The notes beneath the pieces were generated by a model. It did not search any database, was not told where the DNA came from, and worked only from the letters and a program-made list of their open reading frames with translations. From the NCBI GenBank assembly GCA_039881045.1, contig JAYWVB010000044.1, positions 1 through 64,000 on the forward strand: a DNA stretch of 64,000 nucleotides, read 5' to 3'. Shown piece by piece: positions 21,363 through 32,972 of the stretch. A program made the translations under genes and the position numbers. The DNA is from Chaetomium olivaceum. Taxonomy: Eukaryota > Ascomycota > Sordariomycetes > Sordariales > Chaetomiaceae. The first letter of the stretch is position 1; the number at the start of each line of letters is the position of its first letter.

Positions 21363-23218
21363 ATGGCTAAGCCTTCGCCTTCTCCGCACAAACCAAGGCG
21401 AAAGGCCAAGCAGGCCGTCAATTCGATAAGCAACATTCACAATGTCGGCACCGTCGAGACCATGTCGCGCGCCCCGGCCTTCCCGCTCGCCGCATTCCTC
21501 TGGCCCGCGAGGGGTACGGTCTCTCAATGGGAGTTGCTGCCCCTGATATTGATGGCTGTAGGCCTCTTCAGATGGGCTGCTGGGTTATGGGGTTACTCAG
21601 GTACGATTGCGCTCCAACCTTGGCTTCAATGGGTTGATGAAAACAACTACTGACTTATTGCAATCTCGCAGGCTTCGAGAAACCCCCCATGTTCGGCGAT
21701 TACGAAGCCCAGAGACACTGGATGGAGCTCACAACTCAGCTTCCCATCTCGCAGTGGTACTTCCATGACCTTCAATGGTGGGGTCTCGATTACCCGCCGT
21801 TGACGGCCTACCATAGCTGGCTCTGCGGCAAGATCGGTTCGCTCATCGACCCGTCGTGGTTCGCCCTCTTCTCGTCCCGCGGCCTACACGACCCGACGCT
21901 CAAAGTCTTCATGAGGGCAACCGTCATTGTATCGGAATACTTGATCTACATCCCCGCTGTCGTTGTCTTTGTGCGCCGCTACAGCAGGCTGAACGGTGTT
22001 GCCAACTGGTCCGCAGCAGTCGCCCTCGTTGCCATCCTGATGCAGCCCGCCACGATTCTCATCGACCATGTCCACTTTCAGTACAACACGGTGATGCTTG
22101 GATTTGTGGTGGCAAGCATGTCTAGCATGCTCGCTGGTCGCAATCTGTGGGCTGCCGTCTTCTTCGTGGCCGCCCTTGGGTTCAAGCAAATGGCTCTGTA
22201 CTACGCTCTTTCGGTATTTTCCTACCTTCTCGGGAGCTGCGTTTTCCCGCGGATCAACATCCCTCGACTCATCGCGATTGCGGGAATCACCGTGGTGTCA
22301 TTTGCCATCCTATTACTTCCCCTTGTCCTTGGCGCTCTCTCCGACGCGAGGAACGGGATCGACTCCCGTCCGGACATTGACGGCCCTCGTCCGCCCTTGC
22401 CGATATTCCAAGGGCTTGCCGACTATCTGGACACAGAAGCCTTTTACTACCCGGTGGTAGAACAGCTGGTCCAGATGGTCCACCGCGTCTTCCCCTTTGC
22501 CCGCGGCCTATTCGAGGACAAGGTCGCCAACTTTTGGTGCGCCCTGAACGTGGTTTTCAAGATTAAGAATTACCCGGCCGAACTACTGCAGCGCGGCGCC
22601 CTCGTGGCAACATTAGCATCGATTGCCCCTCCCAATATCGTCCTCTTCTTCCGGCCGAGAAAGGAATTGTTGCCCCTAGCGTTCGCTACAACCGCGTGGG
22701 GCTTCTTCCTGTTCAGCTACCAAGTGCACGAAAAGAGCGTTCTTCTCCCGTTGATGCCAATGACCCTCTTGCTCGCAGGCAGCCACGGGCTGAACAAGTC
22801 CACTCGCGCCTGGGTCGGGTTCGCCAACATCCTGGGCTGCTGGACCATGTTCCCTTTGCTGCAGCGGGTAGACCTGGCGATGCCGTATGCGGTGCTCACC
22901 TGGCTCTGGACATACCTTCTCGGCTTACCTCCCACTTCGTTGGGTGCTTATTTTCAGGAAGGCGGCAACAACTGGACCCAATGGGTCACGCTTTTTATAC
23001 ATGGCTCATTCTACCTGGTCATGACGCTTTGGCACGTCCTGGTGCAAGCCCTCCAGCCGCCTCCCGACAAGCCGGATTTGTGGGTGGTGGCCAATGTCGG
23101 CGTCGGCGCCGCTGGCTTCGCTTTATGTTATGTTTGGTGCCTGGGGAGATTGGTCACGCAGAGCGAAATCCTGCCTAAGTCGTGGTTTGCGAAGAAGGAA
23201 AAAGCGAAGACCCAATAG
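21363..23218 (+). CDS. ALG6: ALG6 dolichyl-P-Glc alpha-1,3-glucosyltransferase
   Basis: Two exons (21363-21600, 21672-23218) around a 71-bp intron give 594 aa. The start is the first in-frame ATG. A cytosolic N-terminal tail leads into a multi-spanning ER membrane protein of the GT57 family. The lumenal loop GDYEAQRHWMELTTQLPISQ with WYFHDLQWWGLDYPPLTAYH is the hallmark of ALG6/ALG8 and contains the acidic catalytic-loop residues; DHVHFQYNTVMLG and GFKQMALYYA are further signatures. ALG6 adds the first glucose to Man9GlcNAc2-PP-dolichol before N-glycan transfer. I favour ALG6 over ALG8 from the MELT-x-PIxQWY block. The frame is intact. Confidence 0.92.
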
Positions 23219-24977
23219 GCGGCGGCTATGGCGGCAACCTGGCAAAGCGAGTGGAGTGGGCTGACAGTTTTATACCCTGAATTATACCCGAATCGACTTC
23301 TTTTGTACAAGTTCTTGAACAATCGCCTGGTTTGTGCAACTCGAATCCTGTGTGGTCATAGCAGCTAGCGCAAGTCGACGAAGGATCTCGCCCTCGGGTG
23401 CTCACGAATGAGAGAAATGATCAACCAAAGAATCTCAGAAGTCAGCATGAGAGGATGGCTATCCCAGTTATGGGTCCTCAGCCACAATAAGAGCGGAAAA
23501 CATGTCTGGATGCCTGGTGAACCTTCGATGAAAACAAATGGTCGCAAGTGGCGGCGACAAGAGATAGTTGCCGCTGTTTGAATGTTTGGACTTCTTTGAA
23601 GAACGGACGATGGGAGTCTTGGCGACAAGGGATGCAGAATTCGGACCAGGCTGGGAGGATTCGGGGAGTTGAGGACATGCTCGGACTCGGCCCGACGGTC
23701 GTCGGCTGGACACCGAGATCGAGATCCTTGACAACCACGCACTAGCCCGTGGGGGCCAAACTTTTGGGTTGACTCGACGTTCTGGATGCCTTCAAAAGAT
23801 TGTTATGATTCCTTCAGCTTCAACAACACTTTCAGGCCTGGAACTGCCAGCCTTCTCTCAAAAAAACAAATCCTTAGTGGGCTTTATGGGGACCAAAAAC
23901 GAGCAAAGCAGCAGCGATCGACCCGATGCGTGTGTTGGCAGACCGTCTCATTCCCCTCAGCCTATCGCATCCCGGAGAATAACCAACGGTTCGATCCTCC
24001 GAGCATCTTGGCACATTCTCAGCCTTTCAACCAACCTGCCAACTCCCGGAATGGGATGTTGCTCGGCACACAACCAGCTAAGAATGGCTCGTGGCGATCG
24101 CCTCAGCCCTGCGGCTTTGCTGACATTCTACACCTTCGCGGACTCGGTCCAAATAGCAACCTTGACCACCCAACGCGGCTGCGCCTGGGGGGCGCCGAGT
24201 CTCACGTTGAGATGGATGCATCCCACCGCCGCCCATTGGTACTCCCACCGGCGTGGAAGCGAGACTACGGCACTCACTGCCAAATAAGTGGGCAGCGGCC
24301 CGATTTCGTGTGACGCGGACTGCCCGAGAATATACTGCAGCGCCCACGGTGTTAAGCACACAACGTTGCTTGGAAGCAGCCTTCTTCCGTGTCTGTGGCG
24401 CCTGTTTTCCCTTTTCCTCGTGTCTCGAGAGGGCGGGATGGCGCCACCACGCGCCAGCCTTTGTTTTGGCCTTTGTCGACGAGTCCAACAGACTACGCCC
24501 GGAGTTCATCTGGGTCGAGATTTACACACATGGCAGCTTTGTCTGGGCCGGTGCTGCTCGGCCCCTCCATGCTGCCACCTTGACCATAGAAATATGAGCA
24601 CTCCCCAGATTCTGACATAACCTGGTGTTCTTTTGGCTGCTCCTCCTGTCAGCTTGATGTAACCAGCACACCGAGTACGTCTGGTGCCGGGTTTGAGAAC
24701 CAAACGAGCAGGTCGTTCGTCCGTTGCACAGGACCAGCTGCGCTTCCCCACCAGGCTTGCACATCCCACAGCCAACAAGCCACCCGGCCCCTTGTCGAGA
24801 CCAACAACAGCTTTCCTGCAGGCAGGGCACTAAGTGGGCTCAGGTATCAATATTAGAGGGAGGGGACCGCGCGCCACCTTTGTTGTCTTTCTGTTCTGTT
24901 TCTGTTTTTGTTGGTTGCGCTCTGGCACTCAACCTTGAACCTTACCGTTACGGAGTTGAAATTCCCATATCACGGCC
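23219..24977. other. 1.76-kb intergenic region, no gene seen
   Basis: Open readings of up to about 175 codons occur at 23769-24313 on the plus strand in overlapping frames, but none has a recognisable domain or fungal codon pattern. It probably contains the 3' region of ALG6 and the promoter and leader of the next gene; pyrimidine-rich sequence lies at 24880-24920. Confidence 0.45.
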
Positions 24978-26596
24978 ATGATCGCCCGAAAAATAATCGG
25001 CGTACTCGCCGCCCTAGCAGTCACGGTGGTGGCCCAGGCCCAGGATGATCCAGAACCAGTCCCGACAGCCACAGGGTCATCGGGGTCATCAGGGTCATCA
25101 GGATCAAGGACGACCTCGGCCGGGTCCGGGCCAGCAACAGTTACCATAGCAGTCGGGGCGGTAAGACAAATCAACATCCGTGGAGCTAGAATAATGACTG
25201 ATGACGCTGCAGAATGGCCATGTCTTCACCCCGAAGGAGGCCGAGGCCAAGGTCGGCGACATCATAAGTGAGTCCCAACTCATCGATCCCCTCTGATGAG
25301 TCTCATCGGCTTACACACCAACCAGAATTCAACTTCTACCCTGCTGGCGACAATCCACGTATGTCAAGCCCGCCTTTTTTCCCCCCTCTTGCATGGGTAG
25401 CAGCAGGTCCCACGATCAGCTCTTATGCTGCCGCGCTCTCCCTGGCGCCCAAGTCAGCAAGGACAAAGGTAGCTAACACCGCCGGGGACAGACCGCGTCG
25501 CCCGCGCCGAGTTCGGCTGGCCATGTATCCCCTACGAGTACGCCAACATCGACAAGCCGGGCTTCTACACCGGCATCTTCGCCCCCCAAGTCATCTCCAA
25601 CAACGTAAGCTAAGCCCTTGAACGCCCCCCATCCCCTCCCCCGTCCCCGTCCCCGTCCACCATGATACTAACCCCAACCCCCACCCAAAAATAGCCCCCC
25701 TCCTACGAAGTCCGTGTCAACGACACAGAGCCCATCTTCTTCTACTGCGCCGCCCCGCACTCCTGCGTCGACTGGCACATGATCGGCGTCATCAACCCCA
25801 ACTCCACCCAGACCCTCGCCCGCCAGATGGAGTACGCCGGCAACGCCACCTACCAGCTCATGCCCGGCGAGCCCTTCCCCTCCGAGACGCCCGTTCCGAC
25901 CCCGGTCCCGGGTGGTGGGCCCCCCTGATGGTGGTGATGGTGGTAACGGGGACAGTGGCAGCGGCAGTGGACTGAGCGCTGGTGCGATCGCGGGGATCTC
26001 CATTGGCGCCGCGGCGGTGCTGATTCTTGGTGCCGCGCTGGTGTACCTCTGCGGGCGCCGCGGCGGGTTTGATAAGGCCTACCGCAAGTCGGCACCGCCA
26101 GCGGCGGCGGTGGTGGGTGCTGGCGCGCCGGGGTCGCCGGGGATGGTGGAGGCGAACTATGCCAACGCGGCGGGCGCCGGCGCCGGTCTTGGGGTGGCGG
26201 CCGGTGGGTATAACCCCAAGAGCCCGGGCCAGGGCACGGTGTCGACGTTTGATGCGCGGAACTCGGTTTATGCTGGTGCCGGTGGGTATCCGTACCCCGG
26301 TACCACTCCGTCGCCTGCTCCGCCGGGTGGGCATCCCGCGCCCGCGTATGGGTTTGTCCCGGCCGGGCAGCATGGCCATGAGGGGTATGCGGGCGGCATG
26401 TATCCGTGAGTTGTTTCTCTCTCTGAGAGTCGTGGAAATGGTTGCTAATGAATTCTAATCTAGGTCTCCGCATTCCTCGCCTCGCGCGGATCAGCACACG
26501 CCTTTCCTCCAACCCCAAGCCGCGGCGCCGGTGGAGCTGTCGGCCGGGGATGCGCCCCTGCCGACACAATCACCGCCTCCGGGGTATGGTAGGTGA
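24978..26596 (+). CDS. Cupredoxin-like serine-rich membrane protein
   Basis: Six exons (24978-25160, 25213-25267, 25326-25358, 25492-25604, 25695-26405, 26464-26596). A signal peptide (MIARKIIGVLAALAVTVVAQ) is followed by a Ser/Gly-Thr linker and a cupredoxin-like domain: FTPKEAEAKVGD, FNFYPAGDNHRVARAEFG with the first His ligand, and FFYCAAPHSCVDWHMIGVIN with Cys and His ligands of a blue-copper site. A Gly/Pro-rich stalk, a transmembrane helix (AGISIGAAAVLILGAALVYL) and a Gly/Pro/Tyr-rich cytoplasmic tail complete it. This matches fungal extracellular serine-rich proteins; a wall or membrane role with possible copper binding is inferred. A run of six C at 25920-25925 shifts the frame just before the stalk; removing one base gives 408 codons plus stop. 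Confidence 0.82.
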
Positions 26597-28625
26597 TCAT
26601 GAATAGAGAGACGTGATGGGCGGCCTGGTGCAAATACATAAAAGGGTAGGGCTGGTTTGGGTTCTGGCTTGGAGTCTTTATCTTTTCGTTCTGAATCAGA
26701 TATCCTTCCTTGTACAATGCGTGCGTCTTGTTGTTTACATATGTGGTTGGTTGCACGTCCTTGTGTATATGAGACGGTTAATAGATGACATGACACAGAT
26801 TACAGTTCCGGCAGACATTCTAGATACCTCTCATGATTGCCCTATCAATCCCATCATACTAACGTGGTGTTAGTGTGTCCAAAGCAAGCAGATGTGTGTG
26901 ATATTTTCAGTCAACGTCCACTTCTTTGGCCTTGTTGCCACGCCTCAGCCGTACAGCAGCAGGTAGCTGTTGTGAGGCGGCACGTGGCTTAATGCCCGGT
27001 ATTGGGTTGCCCGGTATTGAATCAGTTGGTTACTTGGCTGCCGCCATGCGGCGCACTACCGTGTGCTCCCCTCCTTACCAAGTATTTTGTGGAATGGGTG
27101 ACATGATGCAGGGGGGGAGGCATACGGCACCGCCGCTTGTATTTCGTTGGTGGTTATTTAAGAAGACCGTCTTGACAATATACCTGCGTATCATGGTGCC
27201 GGGTTGGGGGCTGCCAACGTCCCAGATTGCTGCTAAACCGAATACCGAACCCCATCGGAAGAGTTGGTTTCAGCTCAAGCAGGCTTAAGTAGTGAGACAC
27301 AAGATGACCAGCTGAATGCTGGCGGACTTGCAGCGCGGGCTAACTGGTTGGCACAATGGGCCAGTGCTGGACTCGGTGTTGCGTCACCCGAGACGGAGAT
27401 GAAGATAATTGGACGTGGAATGCTAGAACATCTTGGGGGTCCCGTGGACGGGCTTAATTAAAGAAAGCAGGAATGGAAGAGTTAATGGCGGCATTGATTA
27501 CGGTTGGCCTGGGCTCATACAAGTTATGGTAGTTCCAACGATGCATAACTACTTCGTACAAGGCTGCCTTGATAAGCATTGCGTCCGAGGTCTCGAGGTT
27601 CGCCTGCAAGCAGCAGCCCGGGCGGATAGGATAGGTGGTTATGTAGAGAGCAGGGGTGGGCCAAGCTCGGGATTGATAAACTTGAGAGATCTCCTCCAGA
27701 CCCCGCCAATCCTATCTGGCCTGTTTCCCTACTTCGGCAGGTTTGGGAATCAGGTTCGGATGTTTTCCGCGGCTCACTAAATGTGTACACCCCATAAAAG
27801 AACAGAGGTAGAAAAGAGACACTCGTGTCCTCATGACTTCATGTCTTTGTGCCTTCGTGTCCAATGTTTCCGGATAAAGGGCTGTATAAAGTGTCCATGA
27901 CTGCGGAGTTGAACGGAAGTCGGAATCCGAGTCCGTAACCGATTTGGAGGTTGTTCTTTCATTCTGACCGGGTTTCCTGGTTGTGGAAGGATGAACTCTC
28001 TTTCCTCTTTCCCGTCTAAAGGGTGTACCTCGGCGGGTCCACTGGTGCTTTCGCAAATCCCAGGTACCTCTGTTAGGGGCGACGCTATGACCAGCCAATA
28101 AAACAGTGTAATTGAGGTATCGGCAAGCGAATATACCGACCCACCAGCCCGTGGCGATCGCCTTGATGCGGCACGCCAGTGGGTTTACGGTTGGTTAAGG
28201 ACACAGTTGTGAATACCACCATCGTCGGTCTGAGCTCAGCGAAACCTCAAATTCCGAACAACAAGCGGCTCTCACTCCCCCTCTCGCCTGCCACTTCTCT
28301 CGCCGGCGAATTCCAGCTTCTTGTCGTCCAGCCTGCTGAGCTTGTCTGGGGGCCTTCGCTCCACGATTTCAACCTTCTCTCTTTTTTGCCGACCCAGCAG
28401 CAGCTACCCTAACTACAAAGAGCTCGGTTCCAGTCGTGTGTTGCCATCGCCGTTTCGCAACCCCTGGCCCGCCAACCCCTCGGCCTCCGTCTGCTTCCCT
28501 CCTTCGCGCTTCATCCTTCTCCTTTTCCATCGCCAACACCAGCCCCAATTGCGCCAGCCGGTCTGCCTCCTTTCGATTACTCGCCCCACGATCACTCCCG
28601 ATTTCCGCAACAACCGACCACAACA
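26597..28625. other. 2.0-kb intergenic region, no gene seen
   Basis: Between two plus-strand genes. It should hold a 3' UTR and the ERV29 promoter; the last 350 bp are pyrimidine-rich, as in fungal 5' leaders. No recognisable coding sequence. Confidence 0.45.
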
Positions 28626-29756
28626 ATGGCGCAGATGCGAGGAACGGGTAGCTACGGCATGGCCGCGCCGAGCCCCTTCGGAGGACCGCCCGAGGACAAG
28701 ACGGGGCAGAGCCCGCTTGATGCGATCCGCCAGCAGACGAGCAAGGTCGAGGACCTTCTGGACACCTTGAGCGAGCCGATCAAGCCGTGCGTGGTCTCCC
28801 GGTTGTTCTCCTTGGTAGCTTCCCCGGATGTGCTGACGCCCCGTCTAGCTACCTGCCCGCCATCGGCCGCTTCCTGATCGTCGTAACCTTCATCGAGGAT
28901 GCGGTCAGAATAATAACACAATGGAACGACCAGCTGCTGTATCTGCACGATTACCGCCACAGTACGTCCTCCCGCTAAGCTGATGTCCTTTCCACCCCCT
29001 TCCGCCCCGCTATTTTGTATCTCACCCCAAAACTTCATAACTAACCACCACCTGTCTCCCCTCCACAGTCCCCTCGGCCTGACGCACCTCTTCCTCATTC
29101 TCAACGTAATTGCCATGGTGGCGTGCTCGACGCTGGTGATTATCCGCAAGCACTCGGAGCGCGCGGTGGGCGGGCTGATCGCGGTGGTGATCACGCAGGC
29201 GCTTGGGTACGGGCTGATCTTCGACCTCAACTTCTTCCTGCGCAACCTGTCCGTCATGGCGGCCTGCTGATGGTGCTCTCGGACTCGTGGGTGCGCAAGA
29301 CCAAGGCCTTCGCCGGCCTGCCCCAGCTCGAGGAGAAGGACCGCAAGATGTACTTCCAGCTCGCCGGCCGCGTCCTGCTCATCTTCCTGTTTGTTGGCTT
29401 TGTCTTCAGCGGCCAGTGGTCTGTCTGGCGCGTGGTTGTCTCGCTGATCGGCCTGATGGCCTGTGTCATGGTCGTCGTCGGCTTCAAGGCCAAGTTCAGC
29501 GCGACCCTGGTGGTGATCCTCAGCGTGTTTAACATCCTCGTGAACAACTTCTGGACCGTGAGTAACTTTATTTCGCGAGAGTGAAAAGAGATCGATATGC
29601 TGACCAGGTTAAATTCAGCTCCACGAGCACCACCCGCACAAGGACTTCGCCAAGTACGACTTCTTCCAGATTCTGTCCATCGTTGGCGGTCTCCTGCTGC
29701 TCGTCAACAGCGGCCCGGGCCAGTTCAGCATCGACGAGAAGAAGAAGGTCTACTAA
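28626..29756 (+). CDS. ERV29: ERV29/SURF4 ER cargo receptor
   Basis: Four exons (28626-28786, 28849-28961, 29069-29557, 29619-29756). The SURF4 pattern is clear: YLPAIGRFLIVVTFIEDAVR, ITQWNDQLLYLHDYRH, HSERAVGGLIAVVITQALGY, LFDLNFFLRNLSVM-type segment, GQFSIDEKKKVY at the end. Several transmembrane helices are present, and the C-terminal KKVY fits the dilysine (KKXX) retrieval signal. ERV29 packages soluble secretory proteins into COPII vesicles and cycles between ER and Golgi. Two one-base losses are inferred: at the exon 3 start (four C at 29070-29073, splice phase does not otherwise fit) and at 29258-29259 (VM to GGLLMV). Adding both bases gives 300 codons plus stop. Confidence 0.9.
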
Positions 29757-30596
29757 ACATCTCATGTCGTCGGTTTTCGATAGTATGGCAAATCACACGC
29801 AGAAAGGTGAATGGGCTGTCCAATTCGTGACAGGGCCGAGAACGGGTTGTTGTCCACCGAGGTTGGTGGGGGTGGTTATGGTTTCGGAGCGGAGGAAGGT
29901 CATCGGTTGGGCCCTGCATCATTTTACGGCGTAGACCCATTTTGATGTAAGAAAAGTCAATCAGCACAAATGCGCAATGGGAAAGTTTTGGGTCAAGGAG
30001 TTCTGAGTGGTGTTGCTTCTTTTTGTAGTGTTTATGTGGGTTTAGCATACATGTGCCTGAAAAAGAAGCCTGTTTCCTGTTCCTTAAATGTCAAGACATT
30101 GAAACATATGACCCGAAACACCACGACTAAAAACATAGGTATCCCCGCCGGGCCCTTTACACCTGCCCCCCACACCGCCGCATCCATGAACGATGTGGCT
30201 CCGCCTCGTGCTGTTATACATGCACTGTCCGATGCAAAGACCGAATATGTCCAGGTCTTCCACCTGTTCCTGATATCAGATTGTTGAAGAAGCGTGCCGC
30301 GTCGCAGTGTCCTCCCATCACTGGATCGTTGGACCTTCTTCATTCCTACGTGCTATGTTTGGGTATCATGATGGCTCAAAAAAGGAGTGTTCCTTGCCGC
30401 GGCGCGGCGCTTCGTACTTTGTTGTTGTTCAGGCACAGGGCCGACCTGCGCCATGGGAATTCCCGCCAACCCCCCTTTCAGTCGGTTCCTTTAACCTTGT
30501 CGGGCCGCTCCTCGTTGGCGTGCAGAGTAGCGGGTTGGTTATCCGTCTTTTGGAAGAAAATTGTTGAGTCTTCGTCCAGGGGTAACCAAGGGTTCC
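29757..30596. other. Convergent 3' region
   Basis: Tail-to-tail gap between ERV29 and the zinc cluster gene. No gene seen. Confidence 0.45.
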
Positions 30597-32016
30597 TCAA
30601 GGGATGATCAGATCGTCCATCGACCTCTTCGCGATGTCGATAATTCGCATGCATGTCGGCTTATCGCCCGATGACAGCGAGATATATTCGCAATTCGACT
30701 TCAACACAGCACCCGACGCGACCAGCGCATCCATCTGCTCGTGGCGCCGGCGCGAGCGTTGCTCCATCATGTTGATGATATCCTTGAGCCCGGGCTGCCG
30801 CGCGGTTTCGTCTTCGTTGCCCGGCGTCAGCTCGTTGATGCCGTACACGTCCATCTTGAGCAGCGCGCGCACCGTCAGCCGCCAGAGGATCGGCTCCAGC
30901 ACGGCGCCCTCGAGTCGTTCCTGTGCGCCGCACTTCATGGGGTCCATCTGCGCCGCCCACCCCCACAGCCCGCCGTACCCGGTCAGCGTGAACTTGATCT
31001 TGCGCCGGTTGGCGTCCGCCTCGCCGCCGCTTCGGCATCCACCATGGTCAGGATGCGCATGTACGCGTTCGAGACGGAGGGTAGCAGCGCGCCGAGCATC
31101 ATGAGGCTTTGCAGAGCCTGTATCGGGGCCATGGCGCCTGGTTCGAGGGGCGGGTCGCTGCAGTTTGGACAGAGGATGGTGTCGTGGGCAGTTTTTGTTG
31201 CGGTGCGAGCCACGCGCATGGCTTCCCCAACTTCTTTGGGAAGGTTCTGCAGGGAATTGAGAGCTATGTAGATCGCTGCGAGGCAATTGCATGACTTGGT
31301 ACAGTCCGGTTCGCTCGGTGAAGCGTGTGTGCTCGGTGAGCTCGAGGAGGGCGGAGAGAGGCTGGGCATGGTGTCGAGGTCGACCTGTAGTAACTGGCTG
31401 ACCTCCTCTGCCGTCATCTCGAGTGCTGGTGGCGGGACGGAGGGTTGGACGGCGGCGGGCTCATCAAAGTTGATATCGGTCAGGTTGCTGCTCATGGGCC
31501 AGAATGCACCCGGGTGCTGGCGTTGCTCAGTCGATTTCCCATTCCCAACTGGCTCTTGATGCAACCCAATCTGATCAGGGAGGGGCGGAAACTGAGTATT
31601 GGGATCGACTATTTCGAGGAAGTTCATGTCCATGTTGTTCATGTCGAGAAAGGAGAGGTCCAAATCCATGCCGAGAGTGCTGTCGAATTCGAAATTTGGG
31701 GCCATAATCGACTGTACCTCCTCCTGTTGCGGTGGTTCGGTTGGTCCAGAGGGAGTACTAGGTGGCGGTTCTGCCGCCTCGGTAGCCCGATGCTTCCTCG
31801 GCCTGCCCATACGCTTTTGGGCAGAATAAACGCATTTGATGCCCTCACGCTTGCAGCGAGCGCACCCATCGACCTCTTTGGAACAGGCAAGCTTTCTGCC
31901 TCCTATAAGTCTGTTAGACAGAGCAAGCTATTAGTGGGGCTCCCAGTTTGCCTACGGCACTCGTCGCAAGCCCGCCGCTTAGGCTGCTCCGCATTCTTCT
32001 TTGCGCTCGCGTCCAT
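30597..32016 (-). CDS. Zn2Cys6 transcription factor, AflR-like
   Basis: Two exons (32016-31956, 31902-30597) with a 53-bp intron inside the DNA-binding domain. The binuclear cluster reads CDECRGRKLACSKEVDGCAR then CKREGIKC, six Cys with correct spacing, followed by a basic linker (MGRPRKHR, an AT-hook-like GRP core). The middle is Pro/Ser-rich and acidic. The C-terminal half has SCNCLAAIYIALNSLQNLP and SLMMLGALLPSVSNAYMRIL, resembling the AflR regulatory domain. It likely binds CGG-type sites and controls target genes; no biosynthetic cluster is visible beside it. Near 31020-31030 a GCGGCGGCG repeat breaks the frame between MVDAEA and DANRRKIKF; one added base gives 455 codons plus stop. It diverges from ERB1. 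Confidence 0.82.
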
Positions 32017-32972
32017 GATCGGACGGAGGGGTTCGTCCGTGTTCGCGGGGTGGGTCTAACGTTCTGTCCTGCTGTTGCGTATTGGTAATATTGTTCGAGT
32101 GAGTGGTGTTTATAGAGAGAAAAGTGTCGAGAACCGGGTCGTGTCAGATCTCGTCGAGTGCTGGTTGCGGCGGCCAATGGATTAGTCAGGAGGAAGAGTG
32201 CGGAGGGAACGCCGGTTTGTAAGGGGAACCAAGTTAAAGTGGGGGCCGCGCGTTCCCCGACCTACCTGATAAATCATTTATGTGTGGTAACATCGAAATA
32301 CCAGGTGAGACAAGGTCTAGAAGAACGGGACATCAGGCAACCATTGATGATTTGTTCCATCGGTCGTGTCAAAATAACACCGATTGTCATTCGCAAGTTC
32401 AAGTTTTATATGTTCCAAACGGAAGAGAGGTCTCTCAAACACGTGGTGTTCATGCGGCCAAGTCCCCGAATGATTCATACTTCGACGCTAAAGTTACACA
32501 AATACAAAGGGAGATTCCACTCGCCTGTCCATCAAGGTGCCTGACTGTCTGTGGTGGTGTCTAGGTGTGTGTGAAGGTCATCCTTTGAACGCTCGGTGTG
32601 GCCGAGATTGGACCAAGTCGCTTTCTCAACTCATCTCCCCGCGCCACTTTGCAGACGTCCGTAGTGTTTTTCGATCCATCCCAGCCTCCAAGACTGGGGG
32701 ACGGAAGGAATATGGTGCCCGAGCACCGAGAGAGTAACATCACATTACGAAAGTAGAAGGTGGGGTAATCTTCTCACACTAACTTGAAAGTAGCTTAGCG
32801 TTACCATGGTTCGTTCCCCAACTAGCGCAGGCGGTGAAGCAAGCTCCCCGCCAAAAAGTGATAAAACTGGCAGAAAAAAAAGTGTCCCATGCAAGGACCA
32901 AGCAGCTTTTTTGGCTGTTGTAACTGTGTTACTGACTGCGCGACCAACAACATCACACGCGCAACCGGGACA
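32017..32972. promoter_or_regulatory. Divergent promoter region zinc cluster gene / ERB1
   Basis: Gap between two start codons pointing apart. I see no gene; ERB1 has an in-frame upstream extension to about 32889 that I treat as leader. Confidence 0.35.

Noticed and set aside
23769..24313. Two overlapping plus-strand readings of about 175 codons
   Set aside because: They overlap each other in different frames and show neither a domain nor codon bias.
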